Positions 1-8,990 are shown, numbered from the stretch's first letter. The stretch: DNA of 64,000 bases from Butyrivibrio sp. MC2021 (GCF_000621605.1 NZ_JHXX01000001.1:806001-870000), one strand, 5' to 3'. A program made the numbers and translations. Notes: generated from the letters alone by a model not told the origin.

Positions 1-2
1 GA

Positions 3-137
3 GTAAAGGCAGCGTTTTTTTCCAGTATGGCTGGAAGCATCATACAATCCGGTGGCAGCATGATATTTTTCCTGCTTCTGGGACAGGCCCTCGACAAGAT
101 CAGTTTCAAATCAAAGGTGGAGGTGGCAAATGGCTGA
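3..137 (+). CDS. C-terminal end of a small integral membrane protein (TIGR04002-like), cut by the window edge
   Basis: An open frame enters from the left edge and stops at 135-137, giving about 44 residues. The visible part has a hydrophobic helix containing SMIFFLLLGQALDKISFK and a short basic-acidic tail. The pattern IIQSGG followed by a hydrophobic helix and LDK resembles the end of the TIGR04002 membrane family, which is known to sit beside TatD-associated radical SAM genes. The stop overlaps the next start by 8 bases, so the two are probably translationally coupled. The family name is inference from a short piece plus context; the reading frame itself is clear. Confidence 0.55.
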   Translation, partial: VKAAFFSSMAGSIIQSGGSMIFFLLLGQALDKISFKSKVEVANG

Positions 138-732
138 TATTATCTACACATACAAAGATTCCGTTTATGCCAACATAACTAACAAATGCAACTGCCGTTG
201 TACTTTTTGTATCAGATTTGTAAAAGATGGTGTTGGTGATGCCAAGACTCTGTGGCATCAGGTGAATCCCTCCAAAGAAGAAGTTCTGGAGGCCATCAAA
301 AACTTCGATTTTACAGGCTATAAAGAGCTTGTCTTCTGCGGCTACGGTGAACCCACCTGCCAGCTTGACATACTTCTTGATGCCGCAGCTTTTGCCAAGA
401 AGGAAAAAGGGCTGAAAACAAGGCTCAATACCAATGGCCAGGGCAGCGCCGAAAATGGCCGTGATATAGTTCCTGAATTAGCGGAGGTCATCGACAGCGT
501 CTCAGTAAGTCTTAATGCACCTTCAAAAGAGGAATATGAAGCTGTTACAAGACCTCTTCTCGACAACGGTTTTGAAAACATGTTGGAGTTCACAAAAAGA
601 AGCCGTAAAGTCATCGGAGATGTCCGCTGGTCCATCGTGGATGTTCTGCCGGAAGAGGAAAAAAACAGGTGTATCGCCCTGTCTCAAGAGCATGATATTC
701 CACTCCGGATCAGAAAATACAGCGAAAACTGA
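130..732 (+). CDS. TatD nuclease-associated radical SAM protein
   Basis: A 200-residue radical SAM enzyme. The [4Fe-4S] motif CX3CX2C is visible near residues 20-27 (CNCRCTFC), and FCGYGEPT near residue 70 is the glycine-rich SAM-binding region. The size and sequence fit the family named radical SAM, TatD family-associated (TIGR04038), whose substrate is not established. It overlaps the upstream membrane protein gene by 8 bases, which suggests one operon. It converges with the DUF362 gene 14 bases downstream, and I see no strong terminator between them. Confidence 0.85.
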   Translation: MADIIYTYKDSVYANITNKCNCRCTFCIRFVKDGVGDAKTLWHQVNPSKEEVLEAIKNFDFTGYKELVFCGYGEPTCQLDILLDAAAFAKKEKGLKTRLNTNGQGSAENGRDIVPELAEVIDSVSVSLNAPSKEEYEAVTRPLLDNGFENMLEFTKRSRKVIGDVRWSIVDVLPEEEKNRCIALSQEHDIPLRIRKYSEN

Positions 733-745
733 TAATCGTACTTTT

Positions 746-2365
746 TCAATGCTTCATGCGCCTGCGTATAGGAACCCACCCAAAGTCTATGGCTGAGAAC
801 ATGATCCGCCACTGGTCACGAAGCTGTGCCTTCTTTTCCTCTTTTGACATAGGAGGCAGGGGCCATAAAATAAAGTCCTTCCGGGCAGCCTCCGGATCCA
901 GCTCCGGAAGGGGGAATATCCTATCCTCCTGGGCATGGGGGCAATCCACATATGCGCCATTACGGATATGTTTTCTGCGGGTGAGGATCGTGCCTAGCAT
1001 GCCTGTCAACGTGGGCATAAGCCCCTTGTTCTTCGGGCTCATAACCGGAATCGTAACCCCTGCCGCATGACATACCACCGACATACATTTGGCCGTATCA
1101 CAGCAGCCCTCAGCAAAGTAGTTACAGGCGGGGCGCGCAGCAGCGGCACAGTTGCCCAGTGCCATTCGATTCATCGGCAGAGCTGCAATATCCTGAAGGC
1201 TATAGGGTTTGCCGGTTTTGTCAAACCACCAGCGGGTGCCCTCCAGTTCCACACCTTCGCCTTCTACAATACAGAGCGAAAAGTCCTGGCGGGCGCTCTT
1301 TTTAAAATTGTAATAATCCAGTCCGGACTTGGCAGCTGACAGGCAGCCACCGACACATGCCTGTTCCAAGGCAAGAGCCTGCTCCGGGGTTACAGTATTC
1401 TTGTCAGTTATCACCGGCGCATCATTCTTGGTGTGGCCGGCCAGAGCCAGAAGATTCGGGAACTCCCGTGCCGTCTTTTCATCCATAAGGCTGCTGATGG
1501 CAGGTCTAAAGGGGATGCCCTCAGGGTCGCCGATAATTACCGCCTCCGGGTCTCCAAAGCCCCTGATCTTTGCCTCTACCATGAGTTTGTTTTTATCAGG
1601 GTCAAAGCCCATCATGCGGGTGGCAACCCTGTCTACCTCCACACTGTTGTTTCCCACGATTATCTTTCCTACCCTCACAGGGTCCACCGGGGCAGGGGTA
1701 TTGCCTTCGCCTCCTATTATGGCATCGATAACAGTCAGATCAGGTTTGAAAAGATAGAGAAGATCAGCCAGCTTTTTGTTGATAAGATAGCTGTGGTTTC
1801 GCTCTCGCAGAAAATAAGGAATGGTTCCCATGGCATTTTTAAAGCCCAGGGTCACACCGGTATAGAGATTGGTTTTCATTTTGGGTACGGAAATATAAAA
1901 GGCGTTGCCCTTTACAACCTCGTCAAGGGTGTCCGGAAGATAAACTTCCTTCATAACTTCCGCCTTTGGCAACATGTATCGGATCACAGGCCGCAGCTCC
2001 AAGGCCACCAGCCCGGTACCGTAATACTTTGCAATACGGTCATAACCGGCTATACGAAAATTTGCAGGGGTAGGCATGGGCTTACCTGAGGACTCCGCAA
2101 TGGTGATTTTATTGGTAATACGTTTGATATATCGTACTACTGCCTCAAAAACACGGGGATCCGTTGTCTCGGGGTAATCCACCTTGTCAAAACCGCTGTT
2201 GTGATAGACTGAAACCAGGTTGGGTTTGATGACCACCGGTCGGTTGTTTGCCAGCTGCTGTGAAAAATGCATCTTTTCATCGAGCTTGTCCAATGCGCTG
2301 TCCACACATGCTCGTATGGCGATGACATCTTCCCTCTTATCATAGGCATCAGTGCCGAAAGAATC
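746..2365 (-). CDS. DUF362 domain protein, 5' end lost at a fusion junction
   Basis: About 538 residues of a DUF362-family protein are open from roughly 2365 to 746. Visible are VVIKPNLVS near the N-terminus, a central [20 protein letters not shown] stretch, [11 protein letters not shown], and several cysteine pairs in the C-terminal half ([20 protein letters not shown]). DUF362 proteins are often iron-sulfur or corrinoid-associated, but the function is unknown. No start codon lies inside the homologous part. The frame stays open upstream to an ATG at 2524, but those extra 53 residues are an out-of-frame reading of a chemotaxis receptor gene. The first residues of the real protein (before [12 protein letters not shown]) appear to have been deleted, so expression is uncertain. 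Confidence 0.7.
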   Translation of the reverse strand, partial: DSFGTDAYDKREDVIAIRACVDSALDKLDEKMHFSQQLANNRPVVIKPNLVSVYHNSGFDKVDYPETTDPRVFEAVVRYIKRITNKITIAESSGKPMPTPANFRIAGYDRIAKYYGTGLVALELRPVIRYMLPKAEVMKEVYLPDTLDEVVKGNAFYISVPKMKTNLYTGVTLGFKNAMGTIPYFLRERNHSYLINKKLADLLYLFKPDLTVIDAIIGGEGNTPAPVDPVRVGKIIVGNNSVEVDRVATRMMGFDPDKNKLMVEAKIRGFGDPEAVIIGDPEGIPFRPAISSLMDEKTAREFPNLLALAGHTKNDAPVITDKNTVTPEQALALEQACVGGCLSAAKSGLDYYNFKKSARQDFSLCIVEGEGVELEGTRWWFDKTGKPYSLQDIAALPMNRMALGNCAAAARPACNYFAEGCCDTAKCMSVVCHAAGVTIPVMSPKNKGLMPTLTGMLGTILTRRKHIRNGAYVDCPHAQEDRIFPLPELDPEAARKDFILWPLPPMSKEEKKAQLRDQWRIMFSAIDFGWVPIRRRMKH

Positions 2366-3420
2366 AGGCAACAACCGCGAATCCCTTACCGGCTTCACCG
2401 GCTCTTGCTGCCTCGATACTTGCATTAAGAGCAAGAAGGTTTGTCTGGGATGCGATATCAAGGATGACAGATGTAAGCTCGTTGATCTGACTAACTTTTT
2501 CACTATTCTTAACAGACTTCTCAAGAATCTGGCTCAGCTCGCCAACCTTGGCTCCGGTATTCTCTTTCTTTCTAAGGGCACCGGACTTAATCTCATCAGT
2601 CTCAGTCTTAATTTCTATTGCTTTCTGAGCACCGTTTTCAGCCTCTTCTCTGATCTCACGGGTTGCCTGCTTAACTTCCTTGATGATTCCCTGAAGAGTT
2701 TCAATGAACTGGTTGATACCATTTCTTATGAAAGAAAGCTCTGTGGCGGTACTTGTATGGATTCTGGCTGTAAGATCACCTTTTCCGTTTTCAATATTTG
2801 TAATGATTGCTGAAAGCTCTTTTACTATAGATGTAATCTTGTTGCTGATTCTTGTTATGCTAAGGATAACTCCAACAATAATAGCTAAAGCAAAGAAAAA
2901 TACACAGATGTAGATTTTCTGCATAACTCCGCCTTGTATAGCTGTAAGATAACCTCCAAGTCCATCCTGCAGGGTAAGTATACCCTGTGATGAAGCTGCA
3001 AGATGTTCATTCATAGTTGCCTGAGCTGCTATATACTCATTCAGGTAAATAGTCATGGCAGTACCGGAATCCTCTGCCCTGAATGCAACTACCATTTTGT
3101 CAACAACCTCTAAAAAAGCATTTACGGATGATCTGACATTGGCTGTCATCTCCGATCCGCCTGCAAGCTGAGTAGCAAGAATACTCTGATCCAGATAATC
3201 TAAAAATCCTGGAATGTAATAACCTCATTTGTACTGGCAATTACAGCACTATAAATAATGGTAGTAATTCCACTACTTGCTGTAAATACAGTGATAAGGC
3301 CAAGAATAAGCATCGCAATATAAACTGCAACTTCCTGGAAAATAATTCTTTGGAAAAGATAGGTTGTAATCGGTATTTTAATAAAGAATTTTTAGTGGCT
3401 TTAATTTTTTGTAATCTTTA
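2364..3420 (-). pseudogene. Methyl-accepting chemotaxis protein, frameshifted and truncated
   Basis: The C-terminal open part (3149-2364) has a transmembrane helix ([16 protein letters not shown]), a HAMP-like linker and the signalling tip up to [11 protein letters not shown]. The normal continuation DEVRKLAE is missing, because the frame meets a TGA exactly where DUF362 sequence begins. Upstream, at about 3185-3200, the frame shifts between ..NEVITFQ and [15 protein letters not shown] further frame change near 3385-3400 separates KDYKKLKPLKIL from KIPITTYLFQ. The first membrane helix (VYIAMLILGLITVF) is recognisable at about 3330. No usable start was found. This is a non-functional receptor with at least two frame changes and a deleted 3' end. 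Confidence 0.85.
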
Positions 3421-3430
3421 TCTGACCCGG

Positions 3431-3664
3431 TTAATATTCTTTTTTAATATCTGCTATTTTGTATACCTCCTTAAACCTTTCTAAATCATCAGAGTCTCTG
3501 ATCAGCATTACCTCTGTAAAATGACCGTCTTCTTTACTCTTAAATCCCGCAACCTGCTCTCCTGTACAGATACTGCACTTAATAACAGCTATCTGTTTGT
3601 CGGGATCAAAAGGTATATCCGGGCTAAGCTGCTTCTCATGAATGAATGGAATTAATTTATGCAT
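3431..3664 (-). CDS. Small CxxC protein of unknown function
   Basis: A 77-residue protein with a good ribosome binding site (AGGAGG, 8 bases before the ATG). The centre carries IKCSICTGEQVAGF, a single CxxC pair that could bind a metal or be redox active, followed by an acidic, charged C-terminal half. I do not recognise a named domain. Its upstream region is one of two near-identical 61-bp copies in the window (the other precedes the kinase gene at 13221-14231). It ends just before the chemotaxis receptor remnant begins, so any downstream partner may have been lost. Confidence 0.7.
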   Translation of the reverse strand: MHKLIPFIHEKQLSPDIPFDPDKQIAVIKCSICTGEQVAGFKSKEDGHFTEVMLIRDSDDLERFKEVYKIADIKKEY

Positions 3665-3680
3665 ACTGAATTTCCTCCTA

Positions 3681-3742
3681 TTAAGTTTTCCTCGCCGACT
3701 TATAACTCTCGCCCCGAATAATCATAGCATAGCAGGGCTTTC
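3681..3742 (-). repeat. 61-bp leader repeat, copy 1
   Basis: On the minus strand this segment lies immediately upstream of the Shine-Dalgarno site of the CxxC protein gene. It matches 14244-14304 with three differences over 61 bases. It includes a possible -10 element (TATGAT) and the string GGCGAGGAAAACTTAA just before the ribosome binding site, so it is probably a shared promoter and 5' leader. Confidence 0.75.
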
Positions 3743-3809
3743 CTAAAAAGCCTCCACATCTTTATACTGCGGCCTGTACCAAAGCGGTGATTCATCATTT
3801 TTAATATGC

Positions 3810-3815
3810 TATAAT
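3810..3815 (+). promoter_or_regulatory. Possible -10 element for the PqqD/HprK-like gene
   Basis: A perfect TATAAT lies 50 bases before the start at 3866, with no convincing -35 hexamer 17 bases upstream. The ribosome binding site GGGGG lies 6-7 bases before the ATG. The gene is alone on its strand here, so it needs its own promoter. Confidence 0.45.
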
Positions 3816-3865
3816 ATGCTGGTATTATTCGTATTAAACCTTATTTTCTTAAGAGTGGGGGACCT

Positions 3866-5023
3866 ATGATCAGAAATAACGATTTTACTCTTGAATATAT
3901 CGGCGACACTCCTTGTCTGCTAACGCATGGTCAAAGCGCAGCAGATAGGAAGAAAAGCTTATTTCTAAATGATACCGGTGTTTTTATCTGGAATTTACTC
4001 TCCAAAGATCTGACAATTGAAGAAATCTTTGATAGTTGCTATGAACACTTTGAGATAGACGAGGCAGATCGCCCTGACGCAAAGCGTTCCATTCAAAGCT
4101 TTATGGATTCCCTTTGTTATTCAGGAATGGTTATAGATACTGATTTTTATAAAAAACTTAAACTCAAGAAATATGTCAGCATGAATATTGCCGGTATCTG
4201 CGTAAATCTGTTCGGTAAGGAAGAACTGTTTGATGATAGCTTTATGGCTTTTGCTGATGATGAATACACTTGCTCAGCTGATAAAACCCAGAATATTTAT
4301 GTCTATCATATTGCACCTGTAATACATAAATCCGGTGAACTGATCATTCGTGATAAAGAGGTATCCGTCATAAAAACATGTGATAAATATATTCTCATTT
4401 TCCCGTTATGGGAGCATGTTGACGAGCTTCATATATCACCGGACGGACAGATGGTATCTGTTTTTGTTAAAGATACTGATAATGCCAAGGAAGAAGTATT
4501 CTGGGCTATTCGTCACGCTTTCCTTTATATGGCAAGAATCCATAACTTATTTGCCATACATTCGGTTTCCGTAGAGTATGATCACAAGGCTCTTCTCTTT
4601 TCTGCCGGATCCGGAATCGGCAAAAGTACACATGCAGCGCTTTGGAATAGGTTGTACGGCGTAAGACAGATCAACGGCGATTTGAATCTATTGGGAAAAG
4701 GTGATGATGGCAAAATATATGCGTATGGCATGCCATGGTGTGGAACTTCAGGAATCTATGATGCTAAAGACTATGAGCTTAAAGGAATAGTACTGCTTCG
4801 TCAGGATCCCAAGAATTTTGTAAGTCATTTGCAGCCGGAAGCTAAAGCTCTGGCTATTATGAACCGAATCATCTCTCCGATGTGGAATAGTGAGATGTCC
4901 TTAAGCGTTATTCGCTTCGCGCAGGAAGTTAGCGCTGACTATCCAGTATGGAATTACAGCTGCAACACCTCAGATGATGCAGCTGCATTCATAAAGTCCC
5001 AAATCGATAGTACAACAGCTTAA
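3866..5023 (+). CDS. PqqD-like / HPr-kinase-like two-domain protein
   Basis: A 385-residue protein. Residues 1 to about 95 look like a PqqD-type fold (LNDTGVFIWNLL, then acidic helices and a SGMV end), a fold that binds RiPP leader peptides. Residues about 225-385 resemble the HPr kinase / PEP carboxykinase-like kinases found in some lasso-peptide clusters: a P-loop SAGSGIGKSTHAALW near 245, then NGDLNLL, YGMPWCGTSG and a terminal helical part. Such kinases are known to phosphorylate peptide precursors in lasso systems. No lasso cyclase or protease is present here. The gene converges, 4 bases apart, with an ABC exporter gene whose upstream neighbour carries a leader-like N-terminus. A role in recognising and perhaps phosphorylating that product is inference. 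Confidence 0.75.
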   Translation: MIRNNDFTLEYIGDTPCLLTHGQSAADRKKSLFLNDTGVFIWNLLSKDLTIEEIFDSCYEHFEIDEADRPDAKRSIQSFMDSLCYSGMVIDTDFYKKLKLKKYVSMNIAGICVNLFGKEELFDDSFMAFADDEYTCSADKTQNIYVYHIAPVIHKSGELIIRDKEVSVIKTCDKYILIFPLWEHVDELHISPDGQMVSVFVKDTDNAKEEVFWAIRHAFLYMARIHNLFAIHSVSVEYDHKALLFSAGSGIGKSTHAALWNRLYGVRQINGDLNLLGKGDDGKIYAYGMPWCGTSGIYDAKDYELKGIVLLRQDPKNFVSHLQPEAKALAIMNRIISPMWNSEMSLSVIRFAQEVSADYPVWNYSCNTSDDAAAFIKSQIDSTTA

Positions 5024-5027
5024 GTAT

Positions 5028-6824
5028 TCAGGCGATGCTTTCCATCTCGCTGATTTCCTCAGCAGATAACTTACAACAGTTGCCGTTTCTGATAGCATAT
5101 ACTCTATCGCATTGTTTTAATACTGAAGGTCTATGTGTAGTAATAATAGTGGTCCTAGGATATTCATCTGCCATGATATTCTTAAGGACCTCTTTTTCTG
5201 TCCATACATCAAGAGCAGAGGTTGCTTCATCCAGAAGAAGTATAGGCGACTGTCTAAGGATTGCTCTGGCAATAGACAACCTCTGGGCCTGTCCCTCTGA
5301 AAAGCCACTGCCGTGCTCTCCCATCTCACTGTTTATGCCTTCAGGAAGTTTCTTGACAAAGTCCCACGCACAAGCCATTTTCAGGGCTTTGATGATCTCG
5401 TCATCCGTTGCATCCTTTTTTACATTTCTCATATTTTGAGCTATAGTTCCCGAGAACATTGTATTTCCTTGTGGAACATATGCAAAAAGACTTCTCGTTG
5501 CAGCTGTTGCATAGAGACTATCTTCAAGTTCCCCATCACCGGTCGTTATACGCACCTGTCCCTCACCGGGCCTTATTATAGCAAGAAGTAGTCTTAGCAT
5601 AGTTGTCTTTCCTTCGCCTGAAGGTCCGACAAATGCAACTGTCTCATGAGGATTAGCATTAAATTCAGCCTTGGAAAAGACATTTTCTGCACCTTCGTAA
5701 GCAAATGACACGTTCCTGGCTTCTACTCCTATTCCCTTACCTGCATGCTCCTGCCCAAATCTTTCAACCTCTTCGGCATTGGAATAATCATCTCTTGGAA
5801 GGTCCAGTATGGTTTTAACTCGGTCAGCTGAGTTAAACAAGTTAAGAGACGTTGGTACAAAACTGATAAGATTAGAAACTGAGCCTGTAAGAGAACTTGA
5901 AAGGCCTATAAACATGGTCATTGTTCCGTATGTGATAGCTCCGCTCCAAACCTTGTATACGCCCCATGCCTGTGCAGAGTAGGATACAAGCATAGATACA
6001 AATGTCAGTATAAAAGTATTGAGCATTGATATCTTCTGGTACTTAAGCGTAGCTTCTGAATATCCTTTTTGTATTTCTTTTAGCCTGTCTATGTGATATG
6101 ACAGCATATCAAAAGCTTTTATTGTCTGAATATTCGAGAAGGTCTCCTGATGAAAACCGTTCATTCTAGCGGATGCTGACATAGTTCCCATTCCGCTCTT
6201 TCTCATCATCTTCATAGAATAGCGCGAACTGATCAGTGTTATCGGGATGCTGGCAAGCGCAAAAATAGCGAATGTCCAATCGTATATGCAAACCATATAT
6301 AAAGCGGATGCAAATCTGAAAATATAGATTATAAGGTTTGGTACAAGTGTCAAAATTCCTGATGCAATATTGGAAGCGTCACTTCCGCATCTCATAACAA
6401 GGTCACCGGAATGATATTTAGATAGGGATTGCCAATCCGTTCGTAATATTCCTTCAAAGATCTGCGCCTTTATCTCATTATTAACCTTAAGACTGATTTT
6501 GGTGGAAAGGTAACTTGATATCTGCGAAACACAAGTATTCACTACTGTAAGTACAATCATGATTATAAATGTGCGCAAAAGTTCCCCTGTGCGATGTCCT
6601 GTGATTATATCTACCAGGTTTCGTGAATTAAGGCTTGTAAAAAGACCAAGTATTATGCCGGTCATGCCAAGTAAAGTGTATATTACAATAGCGGGTATAT
6701 GGTTTATTGCATATCCATATATCCACTTGAATATCATTAGCTTGTCTTTTAGCTTTCCTTCTTTAATTTTGTTGAAATAATATCTTATCTTCCCCATATC
6801 GTAAAAAAGAAGCACCACGTTCAT
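5028..6824 (-). CDS. ABC exporter, fused membrane and ATPase domains, no peptidase domain
   Basis: A 598-residue half-transporter. The N-terminal part has six predicted membrane helices (from IPAIVIYTLLGMTGIILGLF onward). The ATPase has Walker A GPSGEGKTT near residue 400, a variant signature GFSEGQAQRLSIARA instead of LSGGQ, and Walker B ILLLDEATSALD. There is no C39 peptidase domain, so any leader removal would need another enzyme. The ATG at 6824 has GGAG 8 bases upstream. It lies 30 bases downstream of the leader-bearing gene and is probably co-transcribed with it. Export of that protein is the simplest reading, but the substrate is not shown by sequence. Confidence 0.85.
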   Translation of the reverse strand: MNVVLLFYDMGKIRYYFNKIKEGKLKDKLMIFKWIYGYAINHIPAIVIYTLLGMTGIILGLFTSLNSRNLVDIITGHRTGELLRTFIIMIVLTVVNTCVSQISSYLSTKISLKVNNEIKAQIFEGILRTDWQSLSKYHSGDLVMRCGSDASNIASGILTLVPNLIIYIFRFASALYMVCIYDWTFAIFALASIPITLISSRYSMKMMRKSGMGTMSASARMNGFHQETFSNIQTIKAFDMLSYHIDRLKEIQKGYSEATLKYQKISMLNTFILTFVSMLVSYSAQAWGVYKVWSGAITYGTMTMFIGLSSSLTGSVSNLISFVPTSLNLFNSADRVKTILDLPRDDYSNAEEVERFGQEHAGKGIGVEARNVSFAYEGAENVFSKAEFNANPHETVAFVGPSGEGKTTMLRLLLAIIRPGEGQVRITTGDGELEDSLYATAATRSLFAYVPQGNTMFSGTIAQNMRNVKKDATDDEIIKALKMACAWDFVKKLPEGINSEMGEHGSGFSEGQAQRLSIARAILRQSPILLLDEATSALDVWTEKEVLKNIMADEYPRTTIITTHRPSVLKQCDRVYAIRNGNCCKLSAEEISEMESIA

Positions 6825-6854
6825 ATGTGGTGCTCCAATAAAAATCTTTAATAA

Positions 6855-7277
6855 TTAGTTAGGCCGTACATCTCTTATTCTAAGTTCAGTCATTGTACCA
6901 CTTGTACCTGATTCACGAATAGAACCGCCTTCAACAATAGCTTGGAAAATGAAATCTGTCCATTCGTTAGCATTAAGATGTCTATTAACATCAATGCGGA
7001 AAGATGTATCAGATTCTTTTGTTATTGTATACTCAGAACTTCCAAAGCTCTTAATTGGTATTGTTGAATCAATATAGATAGTGAATCTCTCCCAAGCCTC
7101 ATTTAATGGATTCTGGAAGTGTACTCTGACGTCTGTATGAGATCCGCCATTGTTGTTATCGTCATTAAGCCATGCGCTGGGTGGATTCGGAACAGGAGTT
7201 CCACTTCCGGCAAAAACACCTTCAGCCGTAAATTCGAGGCCAAGTTCCATTAACTGTGGTACTTCAAAAGTCTTCAT
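6855..7277 (-). CDS. Leader-peptide-bearing small protein, candidate export substrate
   Basis: A 140-residue protein with ribosome binding site GGGGGTGAT directly upstream. Residues 1-26 (starting MKTFEVPQLMELGLEF, with VFAGSG at 21-26) look like the short leader of ribosomally made, exported peptides, not a Sec signal. Residues about 30-46 are a Pro/Asn/Asp/Gly-rich linker. Residues 48-120 look like one beta-sandwich, with VRVHFQNPLNEAWERFTIYI, an aromatic at 62 and NANEWTDFIFQAIVEGG. Its strand pattern recalls CBM2-type carbohydrate-binding modules, but that is a weak, by-eye similarity. A strong promoter lies upstream and the ABC exporter gene follows. It has many Ser/Thr that a kinase could modify. 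Alternatives are a surface protein or a bacteriocin-like product. Confidence 0.65.
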   Translation of the reverse strand: MKTFEVPQLMELGLEFTAEGVFAGSGTPVPNPPSAWLNDDNNNGGSHTDVRVHFQNPLNEAWERFTIYIDSTIPIKSFGSSEYTITKESDTSFRIDVNRHLNANEWTDFIFQAIVEGGSIRESGTSGTMTELRIRDVRPN

Positions 7278-7335
7278 TATATCACCCCCATTAAAATGAA
7301 TTTTATATCATCCATTTCCATTTTTTGATAGTGAA

Positions 7336-7364
7336 ATTATAAAATGATTTATAACAAATGACAA
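7336..7364 (-). promoter_or_regulatory. Near-consensus sigma-A promoter for the leader-bearing protein and exporter
   Basis: On the minus strand TTGTCA (7364-7359) and TATAAT (7341-7336) are separated by 17 bases, placing the transcription start about 50 bases before the ATG at 7277. This is among the best promoter matches in the window and suggests strong transcription of the putative substrate gene. Confidence 0.75.
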
Positions 7365-7426
7365 TGTAATATCGATAATCTAACAAAATTGAAAGATTGT
7401 TATTCCTTAAGAAATTTCTTTGTCAA

Positions 7427-7448
7427 TCGTCTTCGTTAAGAGGGCGAC
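7427..7448. repeat. Attachment-site-like 22-bp repeat, copy 1
   Basis: Matches 17735-17756 (inside the 3' end of rlmD) at 20 of 22 positions in the same orientation. Here it sits in non-coding DNA just before the broken XRE regulator. It may be a remnant recombination site, but no integrase gene is seen nearby. Confidence 0.4.
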
Positions 7449-7484
7449 CCAAGCATTTCTCTTTCATAAATCGCATAATCACAA

Positions 7485-8316
7485 ATAAATATGGAGATGA
7501 TACCTGCTATTGCCAACTACTTTCATGTTTCAATCGATGAGCTGTTCGGTTACAACAATGATCGTGAAAGTACTCTTTCAAGATACATTGAGAAAGCGAA
7601 TAGACTTTTGGAGCCAGGTTTTAAACCTGATAAAAAGCAGTTAAAAAAACATGAAAAGTTTCTTCGCGAGGCTCTATCTGAATTTCCTAACGAATGGCAT
7701 TTACAGGAAAGACATGAAAGAGCGTATTCATTCCTCACTTATTGGCGTACTTGGTACACTCAGAGATTATCAGAAGATAAAAGAGATTGCAGGTCAGAGT
7801 TCTTCTTTATCAAGTTGCAGAGAGTTGGTGCGTACATTGATGTTACACGACAGCAATTATGACCGATATGTAAGTGAAGCTTTTCTTGCACTACTTCATC
7901 AACTGGCAGATGTGCTAAACATGAATTTTGAACACTTTGCAACTACCAACAATCCGGAGATCTATCTTTCGCTTGTTATGCTTTATAAGTCTGCTTTTGG
8001 AGATGGTAATTATGGATGGTTTAATAGCGATATATGCTTGCTTTACTTGAATGCAGCACGTATTTGTAACAGAAATAAAGATTATGAACAAGCCATAAGT
8101 TGCTTTGAAAAAGCCCATGATCATGGTGATTGCTTTACAGAAGCCGCCAAAGAGCCCATAAAAAGGCCGACCAGTGCAGGCATAAGTAACGCAACTGAAT
8201 TGCCTTCCCGTTTTGTCTATATCAATGAAGGAACTTTTAAACAGTATATCGGGCTTTTCTCAGAAGATGTCATTTCTAAACTGCGAAGCAATCCCAAGTA
8301 CGCAGCAATTCTTTAA
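7485..8316 (+). pseudogene. XRE-family regulator without its DNA-binding helix, frameshifted
   Basis: The frame at about 7491 begins inside the usual end of an XRE helix-turn-helix (IPAIANYFHVSIDELFGYN), so the first helices are missing. It continues with the typical linker (EKANRLLEPGFKPD.., FLREALSEFPNEWHLQ). Near 7700-7730 the reading frame changes and part of the TPR-like region is deleted. The second frame then continues with LGTLRDYQKIKEIAGQ, ELVRTLML, EAFLALLHQLADVLNM and ends at 8316. The gene has lost both DNA binding and frame integrity. Proteins of this family usually run about 370-400 residues. Confidence 0.75.
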
Positions 8317-8333
8317 TCAAGAATACTACCGGT

Positions 8334-8356
8334 ATTTGTGGGCGGAGCCCACAAAT
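8334..8356. other. GC-rich hairpin
   Basis: A perfect 10-bp inverted repeat (ATTTGTGGGC) with a 3-base loop lies between the converging XRE remnant and HAD gene. No T-run follows on either strand, so a standard terminator role is not certain. Confidence 0.5.
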
Positions 8357-8424
8357 GCTGATAGTTATAGTAACTGTCGGTATGGAAAATTAAATGCCGT
8401 AATTTATGGAAAACTACTTGCCGT

Positions 8425-8961
8425 TTACAATTCATCAAGTAGCCTTTCCAAGTTGTATCCTTGATGCTCCATATTAAGCATTTTTGCAGCCTTGGTGGCA
8501 TCAACTTCTGTAAGCCCACACTCTGAATCTGTCATAACTTGGTGCATGGCAATTGCTTCATTGTGTAAGTCAAGGTCGTCAAGCACAACCCAGTTCTCCG
8601 TGTCCTCATGCTCATGAAGCCATGTAAGTATTTCATCTGCCTTAACTTTACTGAATCTCTTTGTTTTCCTTATTTCTTCTGTAGTTAAGTCTGGTGTAAC
8701 ACCTAAAATATACATACCTTCTTTTTCTAAAAGAGAAACAAGATGCTCTGCCTCTTTACGTGTTGGCTTTAGCTTTTCATCAAACCAAAATCTCCAACCA
8801 GAGTGTAGAACGATGCTTGCCTTTGTACTTTTTACAAGTTTTGATAAAAGAATTACTTTTTCCGAATCTATATATTTCCCGTCACTTATTTCCATCTGGT
8901 GACTCTCATCCCAGAACTTGGAATTGAGAACGCCATCAATGTCTAAAAAGATTATGTTCAT
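8425..8961 (-). CDS. HAD-like phosphatase of the Swiss-army-knife RNA repair type
   Basis: A 178-residue protein opening with FLDIDGVLNS, the HAD nucleophile loop (DxDGV). It continues with VLHSGWRFW (motif II region) and WVVLDDLDL (acidic motif with consecutive aspartates). The arrangement fits the HAD domain family called HAD_SAK, found in RNA-repair-related proteins and as stand-alone genes. Substrate unknown. It is the last gene of a minus-strand group with the 71-residue protein and the APH-like kinase upstream. Confidence 0.75.
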   Translation of the reverse strand: MNIIFLDIDGVLNSKFWDESHQMEISDGKYIDSEKVILLSKLVKSTKASIVLHSGWRFWFDEKLKPTRKEAEHLVSLLEKEGMYILGVTPDLTTEEIRKTKRFSKVKADEILTWLHEHEDTENWVVLDDLDLHNEAIAMHQVMTDSECGLTEVDATKAAKMLNMEHQGYNLERLLDEL

Positions 8962-8990
8962 GGCTATATTTACTCCACTTTTTCTTCATT

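Noticed and set aside
8317..8424. Terminator or REP element
   Set aside because: The hairpin is perfect but has no T-run and I found no close second copy in the window.
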